NCBI GenBank assembly: GCA_030068145.1
Contig: JAPJBO010000879.1
Span: 1-64,000 of the forward strand
Origin: Diplonema papillatum
Lineage: Eukaryota > Euglenozoa > Diplonemea > Diplonemida > Diplonemidae
Reading direction: 5' to 3'
Length of the DNA: 64,000 nucleotides
The translations under genes were made by a program, and so were the position numbers. Below, piece after piece: positions 22,501 through 35,342 of the stretch (positions are counted from its first letter, which is position 1; every line of letters begins with the position of its first letter). The notes under the pieces were generated by a model. It did no database searches, was not told the origin of the DNA, and saw only the letters and a program-made list of their open reading frames with translations.

Positions 22501-25500
22501 CTTGGATGTGCTTTAAGACGTCGGTATTGTGCAGTCTTGCGATTCATCGAGGGAATTTCACAAGGCATTACGAACAAAAACTTCAGGTTCCTTTGGGCTG
22601 GCTGGCGGGGAAAATCTTTTTCCTCCCACCCTCCCTGCTGTTTGTATTCGAGGCCGTGCGGCTCCTCGCGCGAGGGTTATCACCAGCTTTGTTTCCGCCG
22701 CTTTAGTGGCGAGGTCCGGGAGATATGGGGTTCCCACCCTCCGTCCCCCCGTGACCTCCTGGGATAGCCTATTCTGTCACACATGGTGGCTATCTCGGGG
22801 GGCTACCCCATCGTATGTTGGACCCTTGTTTTCCCCCTTTTCTGTATTCCAGTGAAACTTGCAGTAGCAGTATTCTCCTAATGCAGGAGTGAGTAGCCGA
22901 CGGAGAATTCTCGGTTTGGCCCGTTGACACCGGGTGACGGGCCCCTCCACGAATTTATTTACCAAATATGCAAATGCTGGAAGGGTTCGAAAAGTAGAGG
23001 ATGGAAAACGGGCCAAAAGCAACACTACCTACTTCGTAGGATGTCGACGCCCCGGGTACTGCCATAATTGGTTTAATGTTGAAACGGGTAAAACCTGGGA
23101 CACCGGGCTGGGTGTCCCAGTTTTTACCCGGTTCGGCATTTTTTTTTTTTTTTTCGGGTTTGCGACCAGGACCTTATGCAGCCCATTTTCTCCTTCAGAC
23201 TAGACGCCAAGCCCATTGAGTCTTAATGCAGGGGGGGTCCGGGGGGCACCGCCCCCGGAGACGGTGCGGTACATGGAATTTCAGATTCTGTCTTTTTCGG
23301 AACCTGTAACAGGAAACTGATGCCTGGTCACAGGCCTCTGGCGAAAATTCGAAATCTTGTAGATAGTTTATGGGGGGCACCGCCCCTGGGAGACGGTATG
23401 GTACATGGTGCCTAGAATCTGATGTCCGGGCTAAGGCAGGACCTCTTCTGCAGCCAGTAGCACAGCCATAGGAGAAATGATTCCCACTACAGGCACCCAA
23501 AACTTCTGCCCAACCCAAGATTACAGACACCAAACTCCTGCCCAACCCAATGTAAATCAACCCAACCTCCCACCCGATTTTCAATTTTTTTTTGGGTGAG
23601 TTACCTCACCCAACCGCTGCAGTGCATAACCTCCTGTTTGCGACTTTGCGTACTTTGCAGCGTATCGCGACCCTGGTGCTTGCCCGCGCCTTGGGGTGCT
23701 CTATACTCAGCTCGACCCCTAGATGCCGCAGTCATAGGAGGCTGCAGGACCGCCACTGGTGCAGTCACGCAGGTGACAACCTGGGACCCCCCGGGTGTCC
23801 CAGGTTTTACCCGGTCTGTCATTTACCCGTTCCAGCTTTAGTCCAGTTCAACATTATTCCAATTACGGCTTCGCCCGGTATTTTGCGGTATATTGCACTG
23901 CCGACAAACACGATTGGGTGGACATATGTGCTGCAAAAGCCCAGCACCAAGAAGTGTATGTGTAACGCTGCTGCGGTTTGAAAAAAGCTCGCAGCTTTTG
24001 TTTGTGCGCACTGTAGCGGAACTCACCTGCTTTGGTAAGTTTATGTGACACGCTGCCAGTTACAAATTCATAGTACCAACACTGCATTGATATGTTAACT
24101 CTAAAAAAAAAACAGAGGGTGAGGGAGCAGTGGGGGGCAAAGGACGCTACCTGTTCAAGCTCCTTCTTTTGCTGGTCCATCCCCTTGCGCTCGTTGCGGA
24201 TCTCGGCCTGGAGTTTGTGCAGTTTGTTCTCGTAGCGGAGGGTCAGGTCGTTCTTCTCGGCCTGCAGCAGCTTCTGCTTCTGCTGCATGGCCTCCACCTT
24301 GCGGGTGTGCAGGGCCTCTAGCTCTTCGGCCGCCTTCATGTGGGCTTCCGCGTCCTTGGTTTCGCGCTCCTGCGCTTGCACTTTGGCTTGCTGCGCTTCC
24401 GCCACGCTTCGCTCCATTTCTTGGCGCATGTTCTGCAGTTCGAGCTCCGTTTCCTCGTCGACCTTTTTAAGCATAACGCGGTGCTCTTCTTCGAGGCGTA
24501 GCAGTTCGGCTTCTTGCCTGCGCGTCAGCTCTTCGTTGGTGCTTTTTAGCTCGGCGATGATCCTCGCTCTTTCGTCGAAATCGTTCTGTGAGATCAACGC
24601 GATACTCTCAAAACTCGCGTAAGGAAACGGCTTGCGTGCCACCGGTCTGCCATCAACGATGACGTCGACGTCGAACATATACAAGCACCGATCTTCGCCC
24701 ACGGTGAAGAGATGCCGCTCGTCCAAACTGAGCACGACGAAAGAGATTTCGCCTTGGTGCACCTCCATGTGGCTGTACGGCTGGGGGGTTTCGCCACCGT
24801 CGTCGGTGGGCGGCCATTCGAAGAGGAGGAGGGATCCCTCGCTGGTGCCGACGAAGAGGGTCTGCGCCAGGGAGGAGATGGCCATGGGGCACGTGCGCGC
24901 AACGCGCGGCTGCCGGTGGCTCTTCTCGAGGACCGCGTTGTGGCACGTCGGGAGCTTGATCGGCGTCGAGAGCACCTTCTGCGCAGTCTTCGGGGGGTAG
25001 TCGGTTTGGAAGCGGAACGTCCGCAGGTTCGTCTCGATCCGTGACTTGCCGTCGGATCGGTCGGCACCCGGCTTGTACGTTCCGAGTGCTGCGAGTGTCT
25101 GCGAATCGTCATCGTATCTGTGATATGGTCCGCATTTGCAATACTGCACCGAATAATTTGACTGGACCTCTTGAGTTTTGTGCTGCCCACGGTTGCGGGT
25201 GTCGAAAGCTCACATAGCCTGGAGCAGGGCCGGCATCAGTACACTCTTTCCCGAGGAATGAGCGTCAAATTTTCTATTTTTAGCTCTTCCGACCCGACCC
25301 ACGTTCATGGGCGAATCTGGTTCCTCGCATAGGGGCTTCAGCCCGAGCTTCACTTTTACTGTCTGCCAAGAGCTGCGACTCAACATACGTGCGCATTGCG
25401 ATCGCGTGATAAGTTGCGTGAAGGACGACACTATAACTACTGATTTTGCTTTAGTAGTACCAACAAAGCATTGGCGGGGGCAAAAAAAAAAAACAGGAAA

Positions 25501-28500
25501 CCCGGCGGGATACCTGACGCAGTGGTACATGACGTTCTTCGTGACCGATTCGTTGGCCTCGTTCCGCTTGCCGCAGGTCACCTTCCACTCGTAGATCGCG
25601 CCCTCGCTGCCGGCGGAGATGAGCATTTGGTCGCTGTGCGACCACCAGATGGACTGCACGGCGGCCGAGTGCCCCGTGAGAGGCACGCCCCCCGGGTTCT
25701 CCTTGCTCGTCAGCGGCTGGAATGTGTACGTGTTGAACACCGAAATGCGGCACCAAGGGTTGCCGATGGCCGCGAAGTACTGCCCGCCGTGGCTGAACTT
25801 CACCTCGCGGCACTGCTTGATCCCGGGGAACTCGTGGCAGAGCATCAGGTCGTTCGTTAGGACGACGAACACACACAGCTTGTACCGGAAGCCCACTGCC
25901 AGCAGCAGGCCGGACGGGTGCAGGGCCACGCTGAGCGCGTCGTCGTCGAACTTCTTGTCGACCTCGACTCTCTTCTTCAGGAAGTTCCACAACCGGACGT
26001 GCCGGTCGAGCGACGCGGTCACGATCACGCTCCGCTGCACGCAGACGTCAATCCCCGTGATCACGTCGTTATGGAACCCGATGGGCAACCGCTTGAAGGC
26101 GTTGTGCTTGTCTACTCGGTCACCCTCTTCGATGCTCTCGACTAGATTGAGATCTATTTGCGCGACCTGGGCGGGGTTGGTTGCAGAATTCGGTCAAAAG
26201 AAGTAGAGGAAAAAATATATATGACGTGTCACTGGCTCACGGTTGAAACCGGAAAATGATAAGGGGAGGGAATTGTTTTTCGTTGAACGCTTACGCCCGC
26301 CACTAAACCCAGATTCACCTGAGTTTCGTGTGGGCTACAGCACATTTACCTCCTTTGATCTTTTGCAGCTGGCAGCCTCCTCAAGTATTTCCTACAAAGC
26401 AGGTGCTAATACAAAAAAAAAAGAGAAAAAAAGACAAACGCTTCGTTGTGTTCGTGCGTGCCGGTTAATCGTTTACACTTAATTTCACCATATTTGACAA
26501 TGACTGTTCAATCGCCAAAACACGCCGCCGTACGTGTTCTTTTAGCATCGCACAATTTTGTAGGGCAACCCACAAGATCGTTGGTACGGAAAATCGAAGA
26601 ACTATGTCGTTCTCCATCCCCCTCCCCCGGAAGATGTATACCTCGTTGTTGTCGTAGCAGCAAACCACGCTTTCTTCGCCAGGGCTGATAGTGACGTCGA
26701 TCACGCGCGCGGTGCCGTCGGGTCCGGACACGCGTTCTGGCGTCGTCATCAGCTTGAAGCGGTTGAAGTAGTCAGAATCGAAGCTTCGTTCGAAGAGGGC
26801 CAGGATGCCCTCGTCTCCGCCCGACACAAACCCGCGGCTGACGCTGTGCAGGCACGAGATGCCTCTGCCGGGCCCGTGCGCGTCGGCAATCGTCCGCTTC
26901 AGCTCTTGGTTGTCGAAAACCAGGATCACGCCTTCGGCGGTGCCCACGACCAGTTTATCGCTGTCGAACCACGAGTGGCACGTGAACCGATACTCCGTCG
27001 GGTGCCGCGCCAAAGGGTCGTGCGCTCGCAGCTGGTTGCCCTGTGAAAACGATGCGGTTCTGGGTCACCAACAGAAGTAAATTTGTTGCATTAGTGTGAT
27101 TGTCAGGCCGTCGACTACCCTGAGCAACGCATTATTAACAGAATATTTCGAAGAATGATCCCTCCCGGTGCGTATCCCGACGGGCGGCTAGAGCGGGGGG
27201 GGTTCAGAAACGATACAACTTCGAAGGTGGGGGGTCCTTCTATTGTTGAACATTTGCGTTGACTCGCCGGTAGGAACAAACCCCGATTGGCAAAAATGAC
27301 GAGTGCTTGATAGTTGCGGGTCTTACCCATGTCGTTTCATTGGGAAAAAGACCTTGTAGTTGAGGCATCGACTGTCCGCCATAGCAAGGGCTTGTGAGCC
27401 GCCGGTGTGTCTGCGTAACCACAACAGGGTATAGTTTGGCTCGAGCGCTGGGTTGAGTCCTTCCAACGAGCAAATCGTAGTTGCTGGTTCCAGTCGGGAC
27501 CGGAAGCACGCAGGTCGCACGGCAGCTGCCGTTCTCGGTGCAGAAATTTGTGTGCTAGGAGTGCTTCGGTTTAGCGATCGTTCGAACTCGAAAGCAACAT
27601 CACGGGAAGGCTAAGTCAGAGAGGTTTCCCAAAATTGGTATCAACAAGGATTAGTCGAGGTGGATGCACTTTCTATTTACAGCAAGCCATTTGAGGGAAC
27701 CGAGGTGGAGAAGTGCATACCTGAGCTCTCCAGAGGCGCAAGAAGGAAGTGCCTGTCGTGCATAGCTCCCAGTGTGCCCAAGGAGACACGCTGATTTGGC
27801 TGATGCGATGGTGTACCTCTGCCATGCCTGCCAAACGCTGCTTATCGAGCTGCCACAGGTAGATGTACGGATCAGGCGGGTCCGTGACTGTGGCGAGGTA
27901 CTTGTTGTCCCGAGAGAAGTCCAGAGCCACGACTGGCGGCTGCATTCCTTCCTGGTTGCTGGGGAAGCGACCCTTGCCGAGCTCTCGCACCTGGTTTCGG
28001 TTGGTGTGAAAGTTGACTTGAGGCGGTTCGCGAATACGCCGGGTCTGTGCCCCCCTTTCCTTTCCGTCCACCTGGGGACTTCCCCCTCCATCCAAGTCTT
28101 ATCCTTCTTAGCGGTTCGGGGTTTGCCATTTCCCGGATCATGACTACAGGTTCGTTCTGGGCTGTGGGGAAATCACAATTTTTATTCCGGCCTTTTTCCA
28201 AAACCAGCTTCAACACAATACTGGTTTTGGAAACTGAGAAACCGTCTTCGGTACGGATAATGAAGTGAAGATTCCCCTGTTGCCGGGGGCAGGAAAATTC
28301 CAGAAGGAGGGGTTGTGTCCGCAGGAGGAAAATTTAGAAGCTCCTGTGGATCGGAGAATGAGGTAGTGCGTTCTCCGCTTCTCCCGTGACATATTCCTGC
28401 ACATTTGGGGGTGGTCTGATGGTCGGGAGACACAAGTCGCGTACCTTTGATGCAGTGCTGAAGTTGTAAACCGAGACTTGGATCCCGCCGGAAGGTTCGG

Positions 28501-28882
28501 GATGGAGCACCTCGGAGAGGGCGATGTATCTCCGGTTGGCGGAGACGCAGAAGGCGACGATCCGCGAGGTTTTCGGGTGTTTAAGGACGAACCGGTGCGT
28601 CTTCTGGCTCTCGTATGAGTACACAGCCACGTGCTTCCCCGCTAGGTACACGATGCCGTCGTCGCTGATGTGGTCGACGATGTTCCGACCGTGCCCATGC
28701 GGCTCCGAAGGCGATCCACCTGTGAACCCGAGCGAGTGGTAGAACTTCAGAGAAGTCTTCGCGACGCTCGCGTGCGGCTGCTGCTGCTGCGGCGGCGGCG
28801 GCGGCGATGCAGCATCCGCTGCGGGCTTCTTCTCAGACTCCGCATCTTCGCCTGCCCGTTCAACGGGCGGGGCGTCGGACAT
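19584..28882 (-). CDS. CFAP57: CFAP57 (WDR65) ciliary WD40/coiled-coil protein
   Basis: Eight exons: 28882-28445, 27990-27721, 27040-26603, 26166-25514, 25117-24151, 22474-22394, 21602-21447 and 20792-19584. All join in phase, giving about 1400 residues. The first five exons encode WD40 propellers matching CFAP57 block by block, including FHNDVITGIDVCVQRSVIVT, SLDRHVRLWN, ALHPSGLLLAVGF, HGGQYFAAIGN and SEGAIYEWKV. From the FDERARIIAELKSTNEEL stretch onward it is a long coiled coil, as in the family, ending in a Ser/Pro-rich segment and a last short helix. CFAP57 helps assemble inner dynein arms on ciliary doublets, so this organism builds motile flagella. Introns carry repeats: a SINE-like copy in intron 3 and an 809-bp inverted-repeat element in intron 5. 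Exon 3's donor could instead be at about 26588, also in phase. Small exons may be missed in intron 5. Confidence 0.9.
23061..23869. mobile_element. MITE-like element with about 90-bp terminal inverted repeats
   Basis: The left arm (23061-23150) and the reverse complement of the right arm (23775-23869) share TAATTGG, AATGTTGAA, ACGGGTAAA and GGGTAAAACCTGGGACACC. The interior holds a direct repeat of GGGGGGCACCGCCCC with GAGACGGT (23234 and 23372) and no ORF with a domain. It lies inside CFAP57 intron 5. Confidence 0.6.
26281..26425 (+). repeat. SINE-like repeat, near-consensus copy in CFAP57 intron 3
   Basis: The best-preserved copy: GTTGAACGCTTACGCCCGCC, CACTAAACCCAGATTCACCT, GGCTACAGCACATTTACCTC, CCTCAAGTATTTCCTACAAA and a tail (A)10GAG(A)6. 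It is antisense to the host gene. Confidence 0.8.
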
Positions 28883-29954
28883 CGTGCTGCCCGCACCGCC
28901 CCTCCAAGCCCCCTTCCCCCCAGGAGGGCCAGTACCTTTTTGATTATTACTTGTTTCGTAAAGGGGGGGGGGGGGGGGGGTGTTGGGGGGGGGGGGGGGG
29001 GGGAAAACGAAGTTCTAACCCTGGGTGGGGGTGGGTACCCCCCCCCCTCCTGGTGCAACCCACTGTGGACCTACTGTGGGACCCACCTTAGCTAAATTCT
29101 CGAAGGTGAAATGGTGGAAAAAGTGGGTCAAAAAAACTTTTTTTCGAGTGCTTTTTTGGGAGGATTTGGGCCAAAAAAAAAATTTTTTTTTTCTTTGTCG
29201 CTGCTGAGGAAACCACCTTGGGCGGTCACCACCCTGCTGCACACAGGCCCTGCAGGAGGGGGGGGTCGTTGTATAATGGTCTAGCTTGAAGGGAATTGGA
29301 GAGGTTGAAAAAGGTTTTTGGGGTCTTCGTCGGTTTGTGTTTTTTTATTTATTTTTTTCCGGATTTTTTTTTGGTTTTTTTGTTATTATTTTTTTCGGGG
29401 GTTCGCGTAACCCTTCTTTTCCGGAAGATAACGTTATCTTTTCCTTTCTCTCTGGCGCTCTTTTTTCTCTCTATCTCTCTCTTTGGCTAGCAAAACGACT
29501 GTTGCGACCGACATCACGATCACACCCGTATTGAATGTGACCAAGGGCTCCCCACGTTCTACATGTTGAGCAGGAGTTGCCATGTAGCCCGTACCCGTCT
29601 AAGCCTTCATTGTAACTTCCATAAGTATCCCCGTTGGGACGGGTCCGACGGTCCGTTAGTCATCAGCGACATCGGGCGGGGGAAAAAAAAAAAAAAAAGG
29701 AATTTAGAAGAAAGGGGAAAAAGTTGGGTGTGTGGGTGGATAAGCTCGTGGTAGGTTGTTCGGAAATAAGTACAACCTAAAACTACGCCTAGCACAGGGC
29801 CAGGCGGGATATGCGTGCCTTCATCCTCTCATGATAGTGCGCATTCACCCGTATAGAACACTTCGAGTTGTTTCCCGTTAGTCAGGGTGAACGGGTGCAG
29901 AGCGTAAAATAGACCAGCCAACAGTCAGGAATTCGATGAGGCCCAAACGACGGT
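28883..29954. other. Spacer between CFAP57 start and RT-USP ORF; G-rich tracts
   Basis: Contains G runs (28964-29003), a CTGCAGGAGGGGGGGG motif at 29247, T-rich stretches (29340-29395) and an A16 tract at 29682. The part adjoining CFAP57 is its probable promoter and 5' UTR. The part next to 29955 may be the 3' tail of the retroelement. Confidence 0.5.
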
Positions 29955-32528
29955 TCAGAGTCTTTCACTCGCGAGGCGGCAACGTCTCTCATGTGCACGG
30001 AGTCCCTTCAAACCCTGAAACTTCTGCCCATCTTTGGTACACTCGATGGCGCAGTGTTGACACCGCAGCGCAGGGGATCCCGCCCACTGCTGCTCCAACA
30101 GCTGACCATGCGGGGTCGGGCATAAGGAGTCCGGCAAGGGCGGGCAGGGCAATGGACTACCAGAAGGGTAGAGCAGGTTAGGTGATTCTTCCGACTGTCG
30201 GTTCACCACAACACCGGCAGAATTTGGGGGCGTAGACGAGCCGCGTAGCTGATCTTGAGCAGGAAGTATCATGGAGGGTGACGGCGCACGGACAGTCACG
30301 CTGTGGGCAATCTGGGGGACCCGGACAAAGGCCGCGAGGTAAACATTGTCCCAAGGAATGTCCTCGACGAGGCTGACCCGTAGATCGTCGAAGAGGATCC
30401 AACCTGAGTCTTGCGCAACGTACGTGACGAAGTGCCCACTAGCCGTACTCTCCCCCAAGTGCACCACGACTGCAGCGAGGCGCAGTAGGTGGCCCGGTAG
30501 CTCTAAGAGGAGAGGTAACCCAACGTCATTCCGGCGTCTAGCGCCATTTCTCGTGTAGATGCCAAATTGCATCAGTACACAATCAGCCGTTAGCCGGAGG
30601 TTCGTATCCTCTGCCACAGTCCCTACAGCTTCGCAGTCGCACCCTCTCTTCGGATTTACAAACCCGCGTACGCAGAGAGAATCTTCCAGCCTTTTTCCGC
30701 AGGGGATCTGCAGACATTGTACCGCCTGAGGGCTGGAACTAGTTCGTCCACATGCCTCACATCGTGTCGTGTTGGTCCAACGGTTCTCCACGCATGCTAA
30801 GAAGAGCTGGTAGCCCGGGCAGGGGGCCTCGGTTTCGTCCGGTCCCAGCGTCGTCTCAGTCGCGTTCAGGATCGCTACCAATGCTTCGTGTGCATCGTGC
30901 TGCAGCGCATCGCAGAAGTTTGGGAACATGTTTAAGACGGCCTGCACACCCATTCTTCGACAGTCCTGGCTGCGCTGGTCCCCGCTGTCGCGCGAGCTTG
31001 CTAATACGGCAAAGTAAGCCAGGAAGTCCCGGAGGAATCCACAGCAGTTGAGGCGGTCCTGAGCAAGGCTCCAGTACATCTCCCTGATCGGTTCAACCCG
31101 TATGAGGAGTTGCAGCACAGCACCAAGGAAGCACGTATTCCCCAGATTTGGGAGGCCGGCAGGACCAAACAGTGCCGGATCATGCTTCACGAAAGGCGGA
31201 CTTGCACAGATGACCGATTGGCAGCGTGTGGATGTCGGGGGAACTGCATGAGCTGGTTTACAGGCATTCGCCCGGCGTCGCTTCGAGTCACGTTGCTCGT
31301 CCCCTTCAGCCTTTCGTTTGTGGCCCTTCCGTGTGGACTCAGGGGGGGTGGTCGAGTCTGCCTGTCGGGCCGACGTCTCGGGGGATGGCGGTGGGGGGGA
31401 GTCGGCTTCTGGAACGGGTTGGGGGTGGCCTCTGTACTTCACAAAGGGCTTCTCAGCCAGAAGGCGCTCAATCGCCTGGTCCATCGCGGCCGGTTCTGGC
31501 ATCAACAGGACACGTTCCACCTCGTGGATCAGCCAAAAGAAATGTGCACGCACTTTCCCGCAATGCTCGCCAAACTTAGCCTCCGGATACGTATCTAGTA
31601 GCCACTTGCGGAAACCGCTCTTTAGTACGCTCTTACGGTAACCGCGTCGCATGAGTTTCAAAACCGTGTTGTTCATCTCAGTTTTGAAGTCATACAGGTT
31701 GTTGGCGATCCTACCGTTACGAACGAGGGCCCCAATGAGGATACTCGAACCGAAGTTGGACGGGGCCGTCGAGAGGACCGACGTGTACGCGAGGGGGCGG
31801 TATGGGTAGGCTTTCGCTTTGTCCAGAACCGACAGTCGCATGTACCTCCTTCCAGACGCGTCGGAGACTTCGTGTCTTATTCGTATGCCAAGGAAGGTCG
31901 AATCCCCTACGCATGTGTTCGTCTGCTTGTATCGCATGCTGTAGATGGATTCGGGCGGGGGTTTCGTCCCGAAGCACAGTAGGTCATCGATGAAACGGCG
32001 CGTCATGCTGAGGAGTGTAGCCCGTCGGATTTCCTTTTCAGCCAGGAGCTTCAGCATGTACCTTTTCTCCTTTGCGTAGCAGAAGAGATTTGCAATGTCC
32101 GGGGAGGCGTTAGCACCCATCGGGATGCCCAGTATTTGCCGCATGAGGGTGCCATTCACCAGTACATACGTGTTCGCTAGGCAGAAGGCAAGGAGAGCTT
32201 TGAGGTCCTGCGCGGAATACGCTGCCTGCTGCGAACTTAGCTCCGTCGATAGCTTGAAAGTAAAACAGCGTTTTTTCCTTTGTGGCCCGTGCTGGCTCTT
32301 CGGTCGTACCAGGACTAGGTCTTCAACCCGTATGCCAAGCCGTTCGGCTTCCGCCGCAAAAGCCTCGTCGATGGTATTGGAAATCTCTTTCAACAGCTCC
32401 TCGAGCCCCAGCTGGTCGTACATGGTTGTGAAGTCAAACGTACCAGCAACTAGACCCGAGAGCTCAGGATGCAGGAGGGGGGGGACCCACCCACCCTCGT
32501 TGCCGTCCGGCTGACAACGATGCCGAGT
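29955..32528 (-). CDS. Penelope-like reverse transcriptase fused to ubiquitin-specific protease, 5'-truncated
   Basis: One uninterrupted frame; its first ATG is 32423, but the RT motif A (GTFDFTTMYDQLGLEELLKE) begins 5' of it and the frame opens at 32528. Residues below count from that ATG. The RT has GIPMGANASPDIANLF (99-114) and the catalytic FIDD (144-147), in Penelope-like style, and a thumb to about 330. RT fingers and any GIY-YIG nuclease are absent. A Ser/Pro linker and basic signal (KRKAEGDEQRDSKRRR) lead to a USP/C19 domain with the Cys box GLPNLGNTCFLGAVLQLL (Cys431), a zinc ribbon with CEAC and CDC, the His box GHFVTYVAQDSGW (His664) and Asp680. A terminal CQHC with HERRC resembles a zinc finger. 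All protease catalytic residues are present. I infer a 5'-truncated retroelement copy encoding a deubiquitinase. Confidence 0.8.
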   Translation of the reverse strand, partial: TRHRCQPDGNEGGWVPPLLHPELSGLVAGTFDFTTMYDQLGLEELLKEISNTIDEAFAAEAERLGIRVEDLVLVRPKSQHGPQRKKRCFTFKLSTELSSQQAAYSAQDLKALLAFCLANTYVLVNGTLMRQILGIPMGANASPDIANLFCYAKEKRYMLKLLAEKEIRRATLLSMTRRFIDDLLCFGTKPPPESIYSMRYKQTNTCVGDSTFLGIRIRHEVSDASGRRYMRLSVLDKAKAYPYRPLAYTSVLSTAPSNFGSSILIGALVRNGRIANNLYDFKTEMNNTVLKLMRRGYRKSVLKSGFRKWLLDTYPEAKFGEHCGKVRAHFFWLIHEVERVLLMPEPAAMDQAIERLLAEKPFVKYRGHPQPVPEADSPPPPSPETSARQADSTTPPESTRKGHKRKAEGDEQRDSKRRRANACKPAHAVPPTSTRCQSVICASPPFVKHDPALFGPAGLPNLGNTCFLGAVLQLLIRVEPIREMYWSLAQDRLNCCGFLRDFLAYFAVLASSRDSGDQRSQDCRRMGVQAVLNMFPNFCDALQHDAHEALVAILNATETTLGPDETEAPCPGYQLFLACVENRWTNTTRCEACGRTSSSPQAVQCLQIPCGKRLEDSLCVRGFVNPKRGCDCEAVGTVAEDTNLRLTADCVLMQFGIYTRNGARRRNDVGLPLLLELPGHLLRLAAVVVHLGESTASGHFVTYVAQDSGWILFDDLRVSLVEDIPWDNVYLAAFVRVPQIAHSVTVRAPSPSMILPAQDQLRGSSTPPNSAGVVVNRQSEESPNLLYPSGSPLPCPPLPDSLCPTPHGQLLEQQWAGSPALRCQHCAIECTKDGQKFQGLKGLRAHERRCRLASERL

Positions 32529-34520
<1,992 letters not shown>

Positions 34521-34559
34521 CAGTGCTTTTTTAGAGTTAAGTTCGCTTGAAATTCCGGG

Positions 34560-35340
34560 GTTTTTGTGACGATGCTGGAAGCAGCTTCCACTCCGCGACA
34601 AACGTAAAATACGATGGACACGGCGACGGTATTCGAGCAACGCGTGGGCCCAGCGCCGTCAAGCCCCCGAGGCTTATTTTTCGGTCTCTGCATGCGCTCG
34701 CGAGGAAGATGCACGCGCAGAGGACGAGAGAAGATCTCTCCTGTGGAGACAAGCAGAAGCGCACGAGAATGAACGTTCGCAAAGCGCCGGAAGACCGTGC
34801 GGTGTCTTGGTGGGAATGGTTCACCGCTAGTTTGATTGTCTGCATGGGGCTTGTACAACAGATGGAAACGAAGGCCAAAACGACCCGCAAACCCGACATG
34901 ACCAGTGGTCGTGAAGCCCGCAGCGGAGAATTCAAGTTGACACAAGGTCACGCGTTTCCACTCGCCTTTGGCTTCAGCTCACTCGACCCGGGGCAGACGA
35001 TGCAGAAAGAATCGTCACAAATGGCGCCGCCTTCAGCTCCGCGACAGACATCGTCTGCAAGTCGACGTTGTTCGCTTTCGAGCAAAACAAGTGCCGGGCA
35101 CTCAGCGCTGCCAAGCCGCCGGGGTGCACCTTCTTCTTCAGCGCTGTGGTCTCCTGCGGAGACACGCAACAGCGCAAGAACGTGTTCGCAAGGCGCGGAA
35201 CCCCCGTGCGGTGTCTCGGGTGGGGAACGGATCACTGCTGGTCGGATTCTTCGCACGGGGTTTGTACAGCAGATAGAACCGAAGGCCAAAACGACCAGTG
35301 GTCAGAAGCTCGCAGCGGAGAATTCGCAGGTTGACGCGAA
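34560..35340 (-). pseudogene. Two decayed tandem copies of the VPS51-kinase 3' end
   Basis: The block 34948-35265 matches 35343-35600 of the gene closely, including KKKVHPGGLAALSARHLFCS and SELKPKASGNA, but has frame breaks. A second, more diverged block at 34560-34830 matches 35370-35720. Both lack the kinase core and are taken as 3'-end duplications left downstream of the gene. Confidence 0.75.
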
Positions 35341-35342
35341 GG

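Noticed and set aside
28747..29095. Gly/Pro-rich ORFs
   Set aside because: They are produced by G and C tracts.
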